DNA of 64,000 nucleotides from contig NZ_CP166679.1 in assembly GCF_041320605.1 (NCBI RefSeq), forward strand, positions 3,396,001 to 3,460,000, given 5' to 3'. The position numbers and the translations under genes were made by a program. A model generated the notes under the pieces. The model worked only from the letters and a program-made list of their open reading frames with translations. It was not told the DNA's origin and ran no database searches. Position 1 is the stretch's first letter. Each line of letters opens with the position of its first letter. Source of the stretch: Arenibacter antarcticus (GTDB taxonomy: Bacteria; Bacteroidota; Bacteroidia; Flavobacteriales; Flavobacteriaceae). Shown here piece by piece: positions 35,164-44,840 of this stretch.

Positions 35164-36309
35164 CTACGATAGACCTTGATTTATTATTTTCAAAATATTA
35201 TGGTTGATTAGGTCAACATTAAATCTCCGTTCTGCTAATTTCCGACTTTCTATTCCCATGTCTTCTATTTTACCTGAATTTTCTAGGAAATAGCGCATTG
35301 CAGTTGTTAAGGAGTCTAAGTGGAGGGGTTTTATTAATATTCCGTTTAACCCTCTGTAAACAGTCTCTTTGCAGCCTGGAGTATCAGTTGTGATTATAGG
35401 TAGTCCTATGGACAGGGCTTCTAAAATAGATCTAGGGATGCCTTCCCGATAATAGGTGGGCAGTACAAAAACATCGGCCTCACTTAAAAGAGAGAGTACA
35501 TCTTTTTGAAATCCGTGATAATGAATAATGTTTTGATGGTGCAGTTGTTCTAGCTCCTTTATACTGATGGATGAAGGGGAAGTATCAGGATTACCAATGA
35601 TATGAAATTCAGCTTGTGGGAATTCTGCTTTAAGGATTTTTGCCGAATTCATGAATAACTCGGTACCTTTTTCCCGTATCAAACGGGCAACGAATATAAA
35701 TTTAATCTTTTGGGAGGAGTTGTTGTTCCGTCTAAAAGGATATCGCTCTAGGTGAATTCCCGAGCCATCCACAATAGTGGTATTTTGGGATGGAGATATA
35801 ATTTTTTTATCCCTAAAAAGTGCCAAATCGTCTTCATTTTGGAAAATCACCGTCCTGTTTTTCCGAAGCGCTATCCTATAGAGGAATTCACTTATCTTTT
35901 GTAAGATTCGGGCATTCTTAGAGCCTTTGCTAAAAGTGAAACCAAGGCCGGTGATAAGTGAAATAACCGGAGTTTGGGTGATGCGAGCAGCAAGAGATCC
36001 GTAAATGACTGGTTTAATAGTATATGGAAAAATAATCTCAATGTTGTTTTCTGTGATTATATTTTTTATAGAAAGAATAGATAATAAATCTTTCCAAGGG
36101 TTAAGACCTGTCCTTTGAAGTTTATATGCTATGGGAACTACCCCCATATTGGTTAATTCGTGGGCAGTGGATTGATCTAAATCGGGAGCTGCTGCAAAAA
36201 CCCGGTATCCGTTCTCAATAAGGGTGTTCATCATATCCCCTCTAAAACTGATTAGGGATTTGTCTAAGGAACACAATATCAAAATTCTAGTAGGGGCTTT
36301 CCGTGTCAT
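35164..36309 (-). CDS. GT4 family glycosyltransferase (PglA-like)
   Basis: This 381-aa GT-B enzyme has the PglA/WbnH-type segment PYTIKPVIYGSLAARI followed by SLITGLGFTFS. Its C-terminal sugar-nucleotide site is VLPTYYREGIPRSILEALSIGLP. It probably adds the second sugar to the PglC product, making a PglC/PglE/PglA-like initiation set with the two genes downstream, although 728 bp separate it from pglC. The neighbouring deacetylase gene is divergent, 141 bp away. Confidence 0.87.
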   Translation of the reverse strand: MTRKAPTRILILCSLDKSLISFRGDMMNTLIENGYRVFAAAPDLDQSTAHELTNMGVVPIAYKLQRTGLNPWKDLLSILSIKNIITENNIEIIFPYTIKPVIYGSLAARITQTPVISLITGLGFTFSKGSKNARILQKISEFLYRIALRKNRTVIFQNEDDLALFRDKKIISPSQNTTIVDGSGIHLERYPFRRNNNSSQKIKFIFVARLIREKGTELFMNSAKILKAEFPQAEFHIIGNPDTSPSSISIKELEQLHHQNIIHYHGFQKDVLSLLSEADVFVLPTYYREGIPRSILEALSIGLPIITTDTPGCKETVYRGLNGILIKPLHLDSLTTAMRYFLENSGKIEDMGIESRKLAERRFNVDLINHNILKIINQGLS

Positions 36310-36450
36310 TTAAATATTCAGTATGTTAAGTATATTTAATAATGAAAATTAGCGGTTCATCCTTAATTACTATCCGAATAACTTTTTAATCATCAATATT
36401 ACACAGATATATTTACTTTTAACCTAAACAACATTCTTATTTTTTAATTT

Positions 36451-37470
36451 ATGGGCACTGCAGGTCAGTTTGTAATATCGTTAGATTTTGAACTCTTTTG
36501 GGGGGTTCGCGATAAACGAAGAATTGAGGATTATGGATCTGCAATGGAAAAGGTGCATGAAATAGTACCCAATATATTAGAATTGTTTAGGGAGTATGAG
36601 ATAAAAGCAACATTTGCAACGGTTGGATTATTGTTTGCAAAGGATAGAATGGAAATGACATCGTTTTCTCCTTCTGTTAAACCCCAATATAGGGATTCTA
36701 ATTTGTCGCCCTACACGGATGGTTTTAAATTGGTAAAAAGCAATGCCGATGAAGATCCTTATCATTTTGCACTGCCTTTAATAGAAATGATCAGGGATAA
36801 TTATCCTGAGCATGAAATTGGGACCCATACTTTTTCCCATTATTATTGTCAGGAGGTGGGGCAGACCGTAATAGATTTTAAGGCAGATTTGACTGCTGCG
36901 ATAGAAATAGCAAAAGCAAAGGGAATGGAGTTGCACAGTTTGGTTTTTCCACGAAATCAATATAATCCTGAGTATTTAGCAGTATGCAGGGAAATGGGCA
37001 TTTGGACCTATAGGGGCAATGAGAAAGCATGGTACTATGCGCCAGACAGCAAAGAAGGGACCACCTTAAAGAAAAAGATATACAGGACTTTGGATTGTTA
37101 TGTAAATATTTCTGGACACAACTGCTATACGTTAAGTAAATTGAAGTCTCAGCTGCCTTATAACATTCCTTCAAGTCGTTTTTTTAGGCCATATGCGGCT
37201 AAAGGGGGCAGGCTGGTGGAGTACCTAAAGCTAAAGAGGATAAAAGAAAGTATGACACATGCCGCCAAAAATAATTCAATGTATCACCTATGGTGGCATC
37301 CGCATAATTTTGGGCAACATACAGAGCAAAACATGGAAACCCTAAAATCTGTTTTGGAGCATTATAAAAAATTGCAGCTGCAGTATGGATTTAAGAGTGT
37401 AAGCATGAAGGATTGTGCAACTCTAATTGATAATCGGTTGGGAACTGAAGAAAAGGCAATATTTGGATAA
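36451..37470 (+). CDS. Polysaccharide deacetylase family protein (NodB-type)
   Basis: This 339-aa carbohydrate esterase family 4-like protein has a catalytic/metal aspartate near D12 in VISLDFELFWG and the zinc histidines H126 and H130 (GTHTFSHYY). The C-terminal WWHPHNFG supplies a further conserved histidine. No signal peptide is evident, so it may act on cytoplasmic lipid-linked intermediates, as in some exosortase-type polysaccharide loci that carry a related deacetylase. Removal of N- or O-acetyl groups would free an amine for the FemAB/GNAT-like transferases encoded nearby; that link is inferred. It stands alone on the plus strand. Confidence 0.83.
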   Translation: MGTAGQFVISLDFELFWGVRDKRRIEDYGSAMEKVHEIVPNILELFREYEIKATFATVGLLFAKDRMEMTSFSPSVKPQYRDSNLSPYTDGFKLVKSNADEDPYHFALPLIEMIRDNYPEHEIGTHTFSHYYCQEVGQTVIDFKADLTAAIEIAKAKGMELHSLVFPRNQYNPEYLAVCREMGIWTYRGNEKAWYYAPDSKEGTTLKKKIYRTLDCYVNISGHNCYTLSKLKSQLPYNIPSSRFFRPYAAKGGRLVEYLKLKRIKESMTHAAKNNSMYHLWWHPHNFGQHTEQNMETLKSVLEHYKKLQLQYGFKSVSMKDCATLIDNRLGTEEKAIFG

Positions 37471-37477
37471 AAATATA

Positions 37478-37503
37478 AGCTGTATCAGATCACTGATTCA
37501 GCT
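37478..37503. terminator. Possible hairpin between convergent genes
   Basis: AGCTGTATCAG and CTGATTCAGCT pair over 10 of 11 positions around an ATCA loop, 8 bp after the deacetylase stop and before the end of the convergent acyltransferase gene. There is no T-tract, so termination activity is uncertain. Confidence 0.35.
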
Positions 37504-37608
37504 ATATACGATATGCACTCAATAGATTTAGTTATTTCCCTAAAAGGTTTTTAAACTACAATTGAGCTATAAAGGGACGTCACCATTAGGTACACTAAAT
37601 TGTGATTT

Positions 37609-38849
37609 TTAAAATGTAACTTCTTTAAGAAATTTTTCCCCTTCCACTATAAATTTATTCCCTTCAGCTCCCTTATATACTTTAACGGTTTTAAAAGGTT
37701 GTGGATTGGAAAAAATGATATCATAAACAATAGGTTTCATTTTTATAAAATCATCGGACTTACTATCCAATGGGATAGATTCGACCTTTTCCGTTTCAAC
37801 AGGTTGTTTTAAGTCCTTAATATTGACGTTTTGGTTTTCATTCGCGTTCAATTTAAGGGTGTGTATTAAATATTTTATTTTAGAGTAGAGAATGTTGACA
37901 TCCTTATCTCTTAAAAATTGTTTCATTTTGAAGAAAAGTACGAGAAAATTTCCAGTCAATGACGATACAACAGACTTTCTGTCATACAGAATATGGTGTT
38001 CAAAATCATAGGTAGTATTGGACCATCGGGTTTTGTATTCATAGGTGCCTTTAGAATAATCAAAAGTTTCGAATCCATTTTCAAAACACCAGTCCATAAT
38101 GTACATAATCAATAAATGGCCTAAGTTGTATTTACGAAAATCAATATCAAAAGTGGTAATCGCGAAATAAAGTTCTTTTTTAGAAGCAAAACAGATAGAT
38201 GTTGCTACAATTTCATCATTTGCATACAATACATTCAATGAGGCTGTTTGGTCTAAAATCATATTATAACATAACTCTCTATAATAATCCTGGTTTGTTA
38301 TAATGTCATTTTCCATTCCCAGATCATTCCATCTCTTTTTAATTAGATTCAATAAATTATCAAAGTTATGGTTGTATTCTTCCAAATTTATAGTACCATA
38401 AAAAACTTTGAAGTTAGTGTTAAAATTAGTTTTTAGTCTTTTGTCCCATTTTTTAATATTGGATCTGCTTTTTGCAGAGAAATGTCGGGAAAAGAAATCT
38501 TCAAAATTTTTATATCCGGTTAAATTAGTTAGATGCCCCTTATATTGGGTTATTTTTTTAACCTTTAAATACGAATGATCATCTTTAATGTTTTCTGAAA
38601 GTTTAAAGTGAGACAACACATCATAAATAAGAAAAACCTTGCCTCTACAATCATTTTCAGTATTTCTTAATTGGTAAGTCATACCGTTTGTGATGTTCTT
38701 TCCTATGTTATAATAGAATAACTTTCGGTTATCTTTCAAAATTTAACTGATGTAATACTGTTAAAACTTAAAGGAGTGTCATTGTTTCCAAAATATTTTA
38801 GCCAAGTATTTGTAAAACTTTTTGTAAAGAAAGGGTTTATATTATCCAT
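37609..38849 (-). pseudogene. GNAT/FemAB-superfamily acyltransferase with an apparent one-base frameshift
   Basis: The intact open frame from a TTG at 38739 gives 376 aa that lack the N-terminus of its paralog at 21588-22838. Upstream, in another frame, an ATG at 38849 encodes 37 residues (MDNINPFFTKSFTNTWLKYF...) that match the paralog's start. That frame ends at a TGA at 38736-38738, exactly where the paralog alignment jumps to the second frame. Adding one T to the TTTT run (38738-38741) would restore a single protein of about 413 aa. The rest is well preserved (FDYSKGTYEYKTRWSN), so this is a recent mutation, a phase-variable tract, or a sequencing error. Its role would be acylation of a polymer sugar. 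Confidence 0.75.
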
Positions 38850-38966
38850 GAGGAGATATCTTTGGAAGTAGTTCTATTAAAACTGAAAGTCAAATTTGTA
38901 ATCTCATTAATTTTAATCTCAGAGAATAGTTGATTTGTATAGAACTAGGTAGTGTTAAGATGATGA

Positions 38967-39620
38967 CTATTGAATTCCTTTTATGGTTTGAAAGTACTCC
39001 TTCATTAGATAATCGGGGATATCTGAAAATGTTACCCGCTTTCTAAACAAGAACCATTTTACCTGTCTATAAGTATATGGTTTAAATCCGGCGTATGCCA
39101 TTGATCGTGTTGTGTTTTTGTTACTAATCTCTCCAAAAGAAATTGTATGCTTTGCTCCCAATTTTTTACCCAAGTCCGATATTTGATATAGTACCGCAGG
39201 AAATATACCTAATCCCCTAAATTTGGGGTTAGTAAATACATTTTCAATTAGCATTTCATCTTTAGAAAGGGTTGGGAAGGTATAGCCCCAATAACTTTTT
39301 AATTTTTGATTTTGAGAGGAATCAATTAACCAACAACGAAAACACGGTACATCATCTTTATTTACGGCCACATAGCAGGTGTTTAACCTTTCTATTAAAC
39401 CAGTGGTGCGGTTATCCAAAAAATTACTATTATCACTTTCTATTGATTCTCTGATGGAGATAGGGATTAGAGCTTTTCTTGCTTTTAGTCCATGTTCCAA
39501 ATCTAATCTAAATCCTAATGCATTTTCGACCGAATAAATTTTTTTCACAAATATATTCCAAAAAAACTTGTAATCGCCCTGAGCAATTAAGCTCATAGTT
39601 ACATTAATTATTTTACGCAT
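38967..39620 (-). CDS. GNAT family N-acetyltransferase
   Basis: This 217-aa protein has a recognisable acetyl-CoA pyrophosphate loop, FRGLGIFPAVLY (134-145), and a C-terminal SMAYAGFKPYTYRQVKW strand-helix typical of GNAT enzymes in polysaccharide loci. It probably acetylates or acylates an amino sugar. It is the penultimate gene of the long leftward block, 213 bp after an asnB gene and about 120 bp before the frameshifted acyltransferase. Confidence 0.82.
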   Translation of the reverse strand: MRKIINVTMSLIAQGDYKFFWNIFVKKIYSVENALGFRLDLEHGLKARKALIPISIRESIESDNSNFLDNRTTGLIERLNTCYVAVNKDDVPCFRCWLIDSSQNQKLKSYWGYTFPTLSKDEMLIENVFTNPKFRGLGIFPAVLYQISDLGKKLGAKHTISFGEISNKNTTRSMAYAGFKPYTYRQVKWFLFRKRVTFSDIPDYLMKEYFQTIKGIQ

Positions 39621-39833
39621 ATTGTCTCCGTCATTAAAATTGAATAGATGTCTAAATTATATTTAAGCGGGGGATTACAGTTAACATATTAATACCTATT
39701 GTTTTATTTGGCATATTTTAAACTACAAATCTTTTACCACATTAGGAAATGATTACTTACTAATTGTTGCTTTTTTAAGAGAAGTCTTTTTCAATTTCAA
39801 AACAAAATTATCCAAGGCAATCAAAAATATTTT

Positions 39834-41738
39834 TTAGGAAATATTTTCATAAATGTTGCAATACCATTTTTGAAAACAGTAATAGGCCCAAACTCTATAA
39901 GTACTATCCTTTTTACCACTCAGGTGTTCTTCTACCAAGTTGGTCACGTAATTTACTTGAAATATATTTTGTGTTACCAAGAATGTGGGTTCTATATACG
40001 ATTCCATTTCCCTTCTAAGACTAGATCTTAACCAATCACCCACTGGAGAGCCAAAGCCTTGCTTGCTTTTGTCAAGAAATCCTTCAGGAAACTCGTGTTT
40101 AAAAGCCTCTTTTAAAATATACTTCTTGTTCCAGCCTTTCATTAAATAACTTTCGGGCAGACTGTTGGCAAAATCCCATAATTTTTTATTTAAAAAAGGG
40201 GCTCTGCATTCCAAGGAATTGAGCATACTGGTCCTGTCAACTTTAGCCAGCATGCCACCTTCCAAACTAATGATTTTATCAATAAACCGATAATCTGTTA
40301 GGGAGTTGGGTTTGGTGATTTTAAGTTTATTCTTATACTCATCAAAGATACCTTCATTAAATAGGTGTGGTTGAAGTAAAGGTTTTAATTGAGATTCGGT
40401 ATTTGCCAAAGAAATGATATCCCAATAATAATTTCCCTCGTAGTTTACGGTATTCAACATTTTGTTGGCTTTAAACCTACGTCCTCTTTTGTCATCTTTG
40501 GTCGTAAGAAGTGGGGAGATGCAGTTTAGAACATAATTATGTAGGGTTTTGGGAACTAATGTAGTATATCTACTATTTATTTTTCCCACATAATACTTGT
40601 TGTATCCTCCAAATATCTCATCACCTCCATCCCCGGTAAGGGCAACTTTTACATGATCGCTTGTCTTTTTGGAGACTAAATAAGTAGGTAGCGCTGCTGT
40701 ATCCGAAAATGGTTCGTCGAAATTCAATAATATTTCATGAATATTATGCTTTAAATCGTCCTCTCCAATGATGAACTCATGATGTTTACTATTAATTTGT
40801 TTGGCAACTAGTTGTGATTTATCGGTTTCGTCAAATGAGCCTTTTTTAAACCCTATGGAGAATGTGTTAATTCTCTCCTCCTTCATTTGGGAAAGACATA
40901 ATGAAACCACTGAAGAGTCTACTCCACCGGAAAGGAAGGTGCCAATAGGGACATCGGAAATAGAACGACTTTCTACAGATTCCCTAACTAGTTTCTCTGT
41001 TTGTACTTTGGCGGTTTTAAAATCAATATTGTTTTTCTCCGTTTTAAATTCCTCTTCTATACAATAAATATGATATTTTTTCAAATTAATATCATATTCC
41101 AGATAATGATTTGCCTCAAGTTTAAATATATTTTTATAGATGGAATGAGGGGCTGGAATATAGGTTAATCGAAGGAAGTGGTTTAAACCAATTGGGGAAA
41201 TATCAGGTTTGGACTTTAATTTTTTGATTAGGGATTTGAGCTCAGATGCCCATATAAATTTTTGTCCACTTTGGGTATAGTATAGTGGTTTCTCACCAAA
41301 AAAATCTCTTGCAATAAAAATTTTATTTATTCTTTTGTCGTATATACTAAAGGCAAACATGCCATCCAATTTGTTAAAGGAAGAAATCCCCTCCGCTTCG
41401 TATAATTTTAGAATTACTTCGGTGTCACTATTTGTTTTAAATTGTACACCCTTACCAATAAGTTCTTGCCTAATTTTTAGGTAGTTATATATTTCACCAT
41501 TAAAAACGATTACTATTTGTTGATCATTAGAAAATATAGGTTGTTTACCCGAGTGTAGATCAATGATTGAAAGCCTTCTCATTCCCATAGCAATGCTAAA
41601 GTCTTTATGGGACTCCGTAAAAACACCGTCATCATCAGGTCCGCGATGAATAATTGAATCATTCATTCCTCTTATCAACTCTAATAATTTATTAGATGTT
41701 ATATTGTTTTGCGTTACAAAACCATTTATTCCGCACAT
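39834..41738 (-). CDS. asnB: AsnB-type glutamine amidotransferase, array copy 1
   Basis: The product is 634 aa. Cys2 (MCGINGF) is the glutaminase nucleophile, RGPDDDG the glutaminase loop, SGGVDSS from S270 the ATP-pyrophosphatase loop, and GDGGDEIFGGYNKYY the synthetase signature. All catalytic motifs are present. In polysaccharide loci related proteins (for example P. aeruginosa WbpS) amidate uronic acid carboxyls. It lies 12 bp after a GT4 gene, the last of three AsnB copies interleaved with glycosyltransferases. It is more divergent than copies 2 and 3. Confidence 0.9.
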   Translation of the reverse strand: MCGINGFVTQNNITSNKLLELIRGMNDSIIHRGPDDDGVFTESHKDFSIAMGMRRLSIIDLHSGKQPIFSNDQQIVIVFNGEIYNYLKIRQELIGKGVQFKTNSDTEVILKLYEAEGISSFNKLDGMFAFSIYDKRINKIFIARDFFGEKPLYYTQSGQKFIWASELKSLIKKLKSKPDISPIGLNHFLRLTYIPAPHSIYKNIFKLEANHYLEYDINLKKYHIYCIEEEFKTEKNNIDFKTAKVQTEKLVRESVESRSISDVPIGTFLSGGVDSSVVSLCLSQMKEERINTFSIGFKKGSFDETDKSQLVAKQINSKHHEFIIGEDDLKHNIHEILLNFDEPFSDTAALPTYLVSKKTSDHVKVALTGDGGDEIFGGYNKYYVGKINSRYTTLVPKTLHNYVLNCISPLLTTKDDKRGRRFKANKMLNTVNYEGNYYWDIISLANTESQLKPLLQPHLFNEGIFDEYKNKLKITKPNSLTDYRFIDKIISLEGGMLAKVDRTSMLNSLECRAPFLNKKLWDFANSLPESYLMKGWNKKYILKEAFKHEFPEGFLDKSKQGFGSPVGDWLRSSLRREMESYIEPTFLVTQNIFQVNYVTNLVEEHLSGKKDSTYRVWAYYCFQKWYCNIYENIS

Positions 41739-41750
41739 TAGTTGTCTTTT

Positions 41751-42896
41751 TTAATTTTGAATGAATTCCCTAAATTCATTATAAATATTATCTATGTTAT
41801 ATCTTTTTGCCCTTTCCAAGCTTTTTTTGCTGTACCGTACTCTTTCTGTAGGATTTGTATTTAAATATTTAAGAGCTTTGGCCAAACCTATTTCATCATC
41901 TGAATTTATTAATATTCCAAATTCAGCTTTATAGAATTCGGATTTAGGTATTTCAATTTCTATATTATCATTTAGTATTTCTAACGGCCCGGAAAGACAA
42001 TTAGTGGATATACAAGGTAGTCCTATGCTCATAGCCTCTAACAATGCATTAGGAAACCCCTCGTTAAAAGAAGATAAAACAAAGCAATTTGCTTGAAGCA
42101 GATAACTGTTCACATCTTTCAATAATCCGGTAAAGTTTACATTTCCGTTTAGCCCGAGTTGAGCAGAATTTTCTTTAAGGGTGGCTTGTAAATTACCTGT
42201 CCCCGCAATAGTGAGACTGTATTTTTCACCTAGTGAGGCAATTGCCTTGAGAATAATAATGTGATTTTTATTTTCATTAAGACTGCCAACTGTAATAATT
42301 TTTAATCCCGATGCACTTAATTTCAAGGATTCTGGAACAATAATTTTCTCCGGAATTTCTATAGGATTATAAATCACCTCCATAGGGATTTTAATATTAA
42401 AATTGTCCTTTAAGTCCTTATTTATATGAATGGAATTTGAAAATAATTTGTAACATTTATTATATAATAGAGGATAAAAGAATTTTGAAATATAAAATGA
42501 AATTTTATGGGTTGTATTCTTTGAAGGAAATCCTCTTTCGCTTATGTAGGTCTTAACCGAAGGATTTAATTTGGAAATTACTCCATTCATTAGGTTAGGA
42601 AGTGCTAAAAAGGATACTGCGTAAGAAATCCCTTCCTCTCTAATAATCCTATTATATCTAAAAATAAAAGAAATAGAATCAAAGAACCTTATATAGAAGG
42701 GTCTTTCCCTAGAAGAGGTAGGGCATAAAACAATGGTATTCACTCCTTCCGGGATAGTGAAATGGATATTGTTATACATTAATATCAAGGTAACGTTATA
42801 ATCCAAAACTAATTTTTTTAATAAAAGACTGATCACTTTCTCTGCTCCCCCACTGCCCAAGGTAATTGCTAAAATACTTAGATTAGCACGTTTCAT
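41751..42896 (-). CDS. GT4 family glycosyltransferase
   Basis: This 381-aa GT-B enzyme has the N-terminal glycine-rich loop LGSGGAEKVISLLLK and the C-terminal donor site VLSSFNEGFPNALLEAMSIGLP. The SGGAE start and EGFPNALLEAM motif are shared with the GT4s at 44841 and 51624, so these three may share a donor-type specificity. It lies between two asnB genes (12 and 94 bp away), so the sugar it adds may be the one amidated by a neighbour. Acceptor and donor are unknown. Confidence 0.88.
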   Translation of the reverse strand: MKRANLSILAITLGSGGAEKVISLLLKKLVLDYNVTLILMYNNIHFTIPEGVNTIVLCPTSSRERPFYIRFFDSISFIFRYNRIIREEGISYAVSFLALPNLMNGVISKLNPSVKTYISERGFPSKNTTHKISFYISKFFYPLLYNKCYKLFSNSIHINKDLKDNFNIKIPMEVIYNPIEIPEKIIVPESLKLSASGLKIITVGSLNENKNHIIILKAIASLGEKYSLTIAGTGNLQATLKENSAQLGLNGNVNFTGLLKDVNSYLLQANCFVLSSFNEGFPNALLEAMSIGLPCISTNCLSGPLEILNDNIEIEIPKSEFYKAEFGILINSDDEIGLAKALKYLNTNPTERVRYSKKSLERAKRYNIDNIYNEFREFIQN

Positions 42897-42990
42897 ATGA
42901 CTTATTATTTATAATGATTTTCAATCACAGTTCTAATGAGATAACGTTGGATTAGGCTCATTATTTGCGATTTAATAAAAATAACCTGAT

Positions 42991-44823
42991 TTAATTAATA
43001 GAATTTAAATATTGTTTTAAAACTAATAATTTCCAAATAGTATATGACCCATTAGCTTTATGTGCCATATGCTGTTTGATAATAGTTTGAACCTTCCCAA
43101 TGTGTATTCCCGGAATCTCTTTTAAACCCTCCGTACTAAGTTCGTCTAAAACATATTCCTTAAGCTCGGATCTAAACCATTCTGCCAAGGGCATGGTAAA
43201 CCCTGCTTTTGGTCTATTAAATAATTCTTTTGGCACGTGTTTGTATAAAATATCCTTTAGAATTCTTTTTTGGTTGTTTTTCAGAAACTTATACGAGGTA
43301 GGCAGGGACCTTCCAAATTCTACTACCCGATAATCTAGGAAGGGTGATCTAGCCTCCAGACTGTACGCCATGGTTGCGCGATCTACTTTGGTATTAATAT
43401 CTCCGTTTAGATAGGTTTTTAAATCGAAGTCTGAAATACGCTCGTAAATATTCTTATTGTTGTGGTACAAATAATCCCTATACGGTTCAATAATATCGTG
43501 TTCGGGGCGGTGATACCATTCCCCGTTGGTACCGCCCACCATCATTTTTATATACGCATCATTTAAGGATTTACTTTTTAGGACATTCGCGACCACATTG
43601 CTCTTATAAGAAGGGATTGCCCCCATGGGCCCAGTTATTAGAGGCCGTAAAAATCCTGGGATTTTATAGAATTTTTCGGCAATACTCATCCAATTATAAC
43701 GATGATATCCTAAAAAACTTTCATCCCCAGCATCGCCAGAAAGAGCTACAGTAACATGTTTTTTAGTATGCTTAGCCAGTAATAAAGAGGGTATTGCGGA
43801 TGAATCTGAAAAGGGTTCATCGTAATAATGGCTTATGTTCTTTATAATATCTAAACCTTCCTCATAATTACACTCAATGGTATGATGGTCTGTACCCAAA
43901 TGTTTTGCCACCTCTTGGGCATATAAGCTTTCATCCACACTTTTGGTATTAAATTTCACCGAAAAGGTTTTTACTTTGTCAGTACTTTTAGAGGCTAGGG
44001 CAGCAACTAAAGAAGAGTCAATTCCCCCAGATAGAAATATCCCCAAGGGAACATCTGCGATCATTCTTTTTTTTACTGCATCCGTCAAAAGCACTTCCAA
44101 TTCTTCTTGGGCATCTTCATAACTTCCTTGAAAAATATTTTGGCCTTTATAATCTATATCCCAATATTTGTGTTGTTTAAACCCTCCTGAGGGTAGGTGG
44201 TAGGTAAATGAATGTCCTGGAGGTAGTTTCTTTATTTCCGTAAAAATGGAGTCTGGATCAGGAATATAGCCCCATACCATATAATTGGAAATTGCTTTGT
44301 TAGAAATAGATAGATTTTTATGCTCTAATCTAATGGCGGAGATTTGGCTCGCGAATTCAAATTCGGTTCCAGAATGGTAATAATAGAAGGGTTTTTGACC
44401 TAAACGATCCCTTGCGCCAAAAAATAATTGCTGCTTTTCATCGTAAATGACAAAGGCGAACATTCCGTTAAAGTGTTCAACACAATTTTCCCCATATTCC
44501 AAATAGGCTGCACATATCACCTCCGTATCACTAGTAGTTCTAAAAGTGTGTCCTTGGTTTACAAGGATAGCTTTAATTTCAAGGTAATTGTAGATTTCCC
44601 CATTAAAAACTATGTGAATTCCTTCAGAATAAGTAAATGGCTGATTAGATCTGGCATCTAAATCTAAAATGGCAAGTCGGTTGTGGCCAAAAGTAACGGT
44701 ATTATATTCCGTTTTATAAGATTGTATGCCCGTAAAATCAGGGCCCCTAAAATCAATGCGTTTGAGTTTTTTATCAAACACTTTTTGTCCATAATTAAGA
44801 GTAGTCCCGTATATTCCGCACAT
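42991..44823 (-). CDS. asnB: AsnB-type glutamine amidotransferase, array copy 2
   Basis: The product is 610 aa, with Cys2 (MCGIYGT), FRGPDFTG, SGGIDSS from S265 and GDAGDESFLGYHRYNW. It is closely related to copy 3 (45962-47776): both share MCGIY, the KLPPGHS/Y segment, KVDRA-MAYS, RSPFLDYR and the NN-KRIL-DIL block, and are about the same length. They probably arose by duplication together with the adjacent GT4. All catalytic motifs are intact. It most likely amidates a uronic acid or similar carboxylate. It lies 17 bp after a GT4 gene. Confidence 0.9.
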   Translation of the reverse strand: MCGIYGTTLNYGQKVFDKKLKRIDFRGPDFTGIQSYKTEYNTVTFGHNRLAILDLDARSNQPFTYSEGIHIVFNGEIYNYLEIKAILVNQGHTFRTTSDTEVICAAYLEYGENCVEHFNGMFAFVIYDEKQQLFFGARDRLGQKPFYYYHSGTEFEFASQISAIRLEHKNLSISNKAISNYMVWGYIPDPDSIFTEIKKLPPGHSFTYHLPSGGFKQHKYWDIDYKGQNIFQGSYEDAQEELEVLLTDAVKKRMIADVPLGIFLSGGIDSSLVAALASKSTDKVKTFSVKFNTKSVDESLYAQEVAKHLGTDHHTIECNYEEGLDIIKNISHYYDEPFSDSSAIPSLLLAKHTKKHVTVALSGDAGDESFLGYHRYNWMSIAEKFYKIPGFLRPLITGPMGAIPSYKSNVVANVLKSKSLNDAYIKMMVGGTNGEWYHRPEHDIIEPYRDYLYHNNKNIYERISDFDLKTYLNGDINTKVDRATMAYSLEARSPFLDYRVVEFGRSLPTSYKFLKNNQKRILKDILYKHVPKELFNRPKAGFTMPLAEWFRSELKEYVLDELSTEGLKEIPGIHIGKVQTIIKQHMAHKANGSYTIWKLLVLKQYLNSIN

Positions 44824-44840
44824 ATATTTTTTTTTGATAA

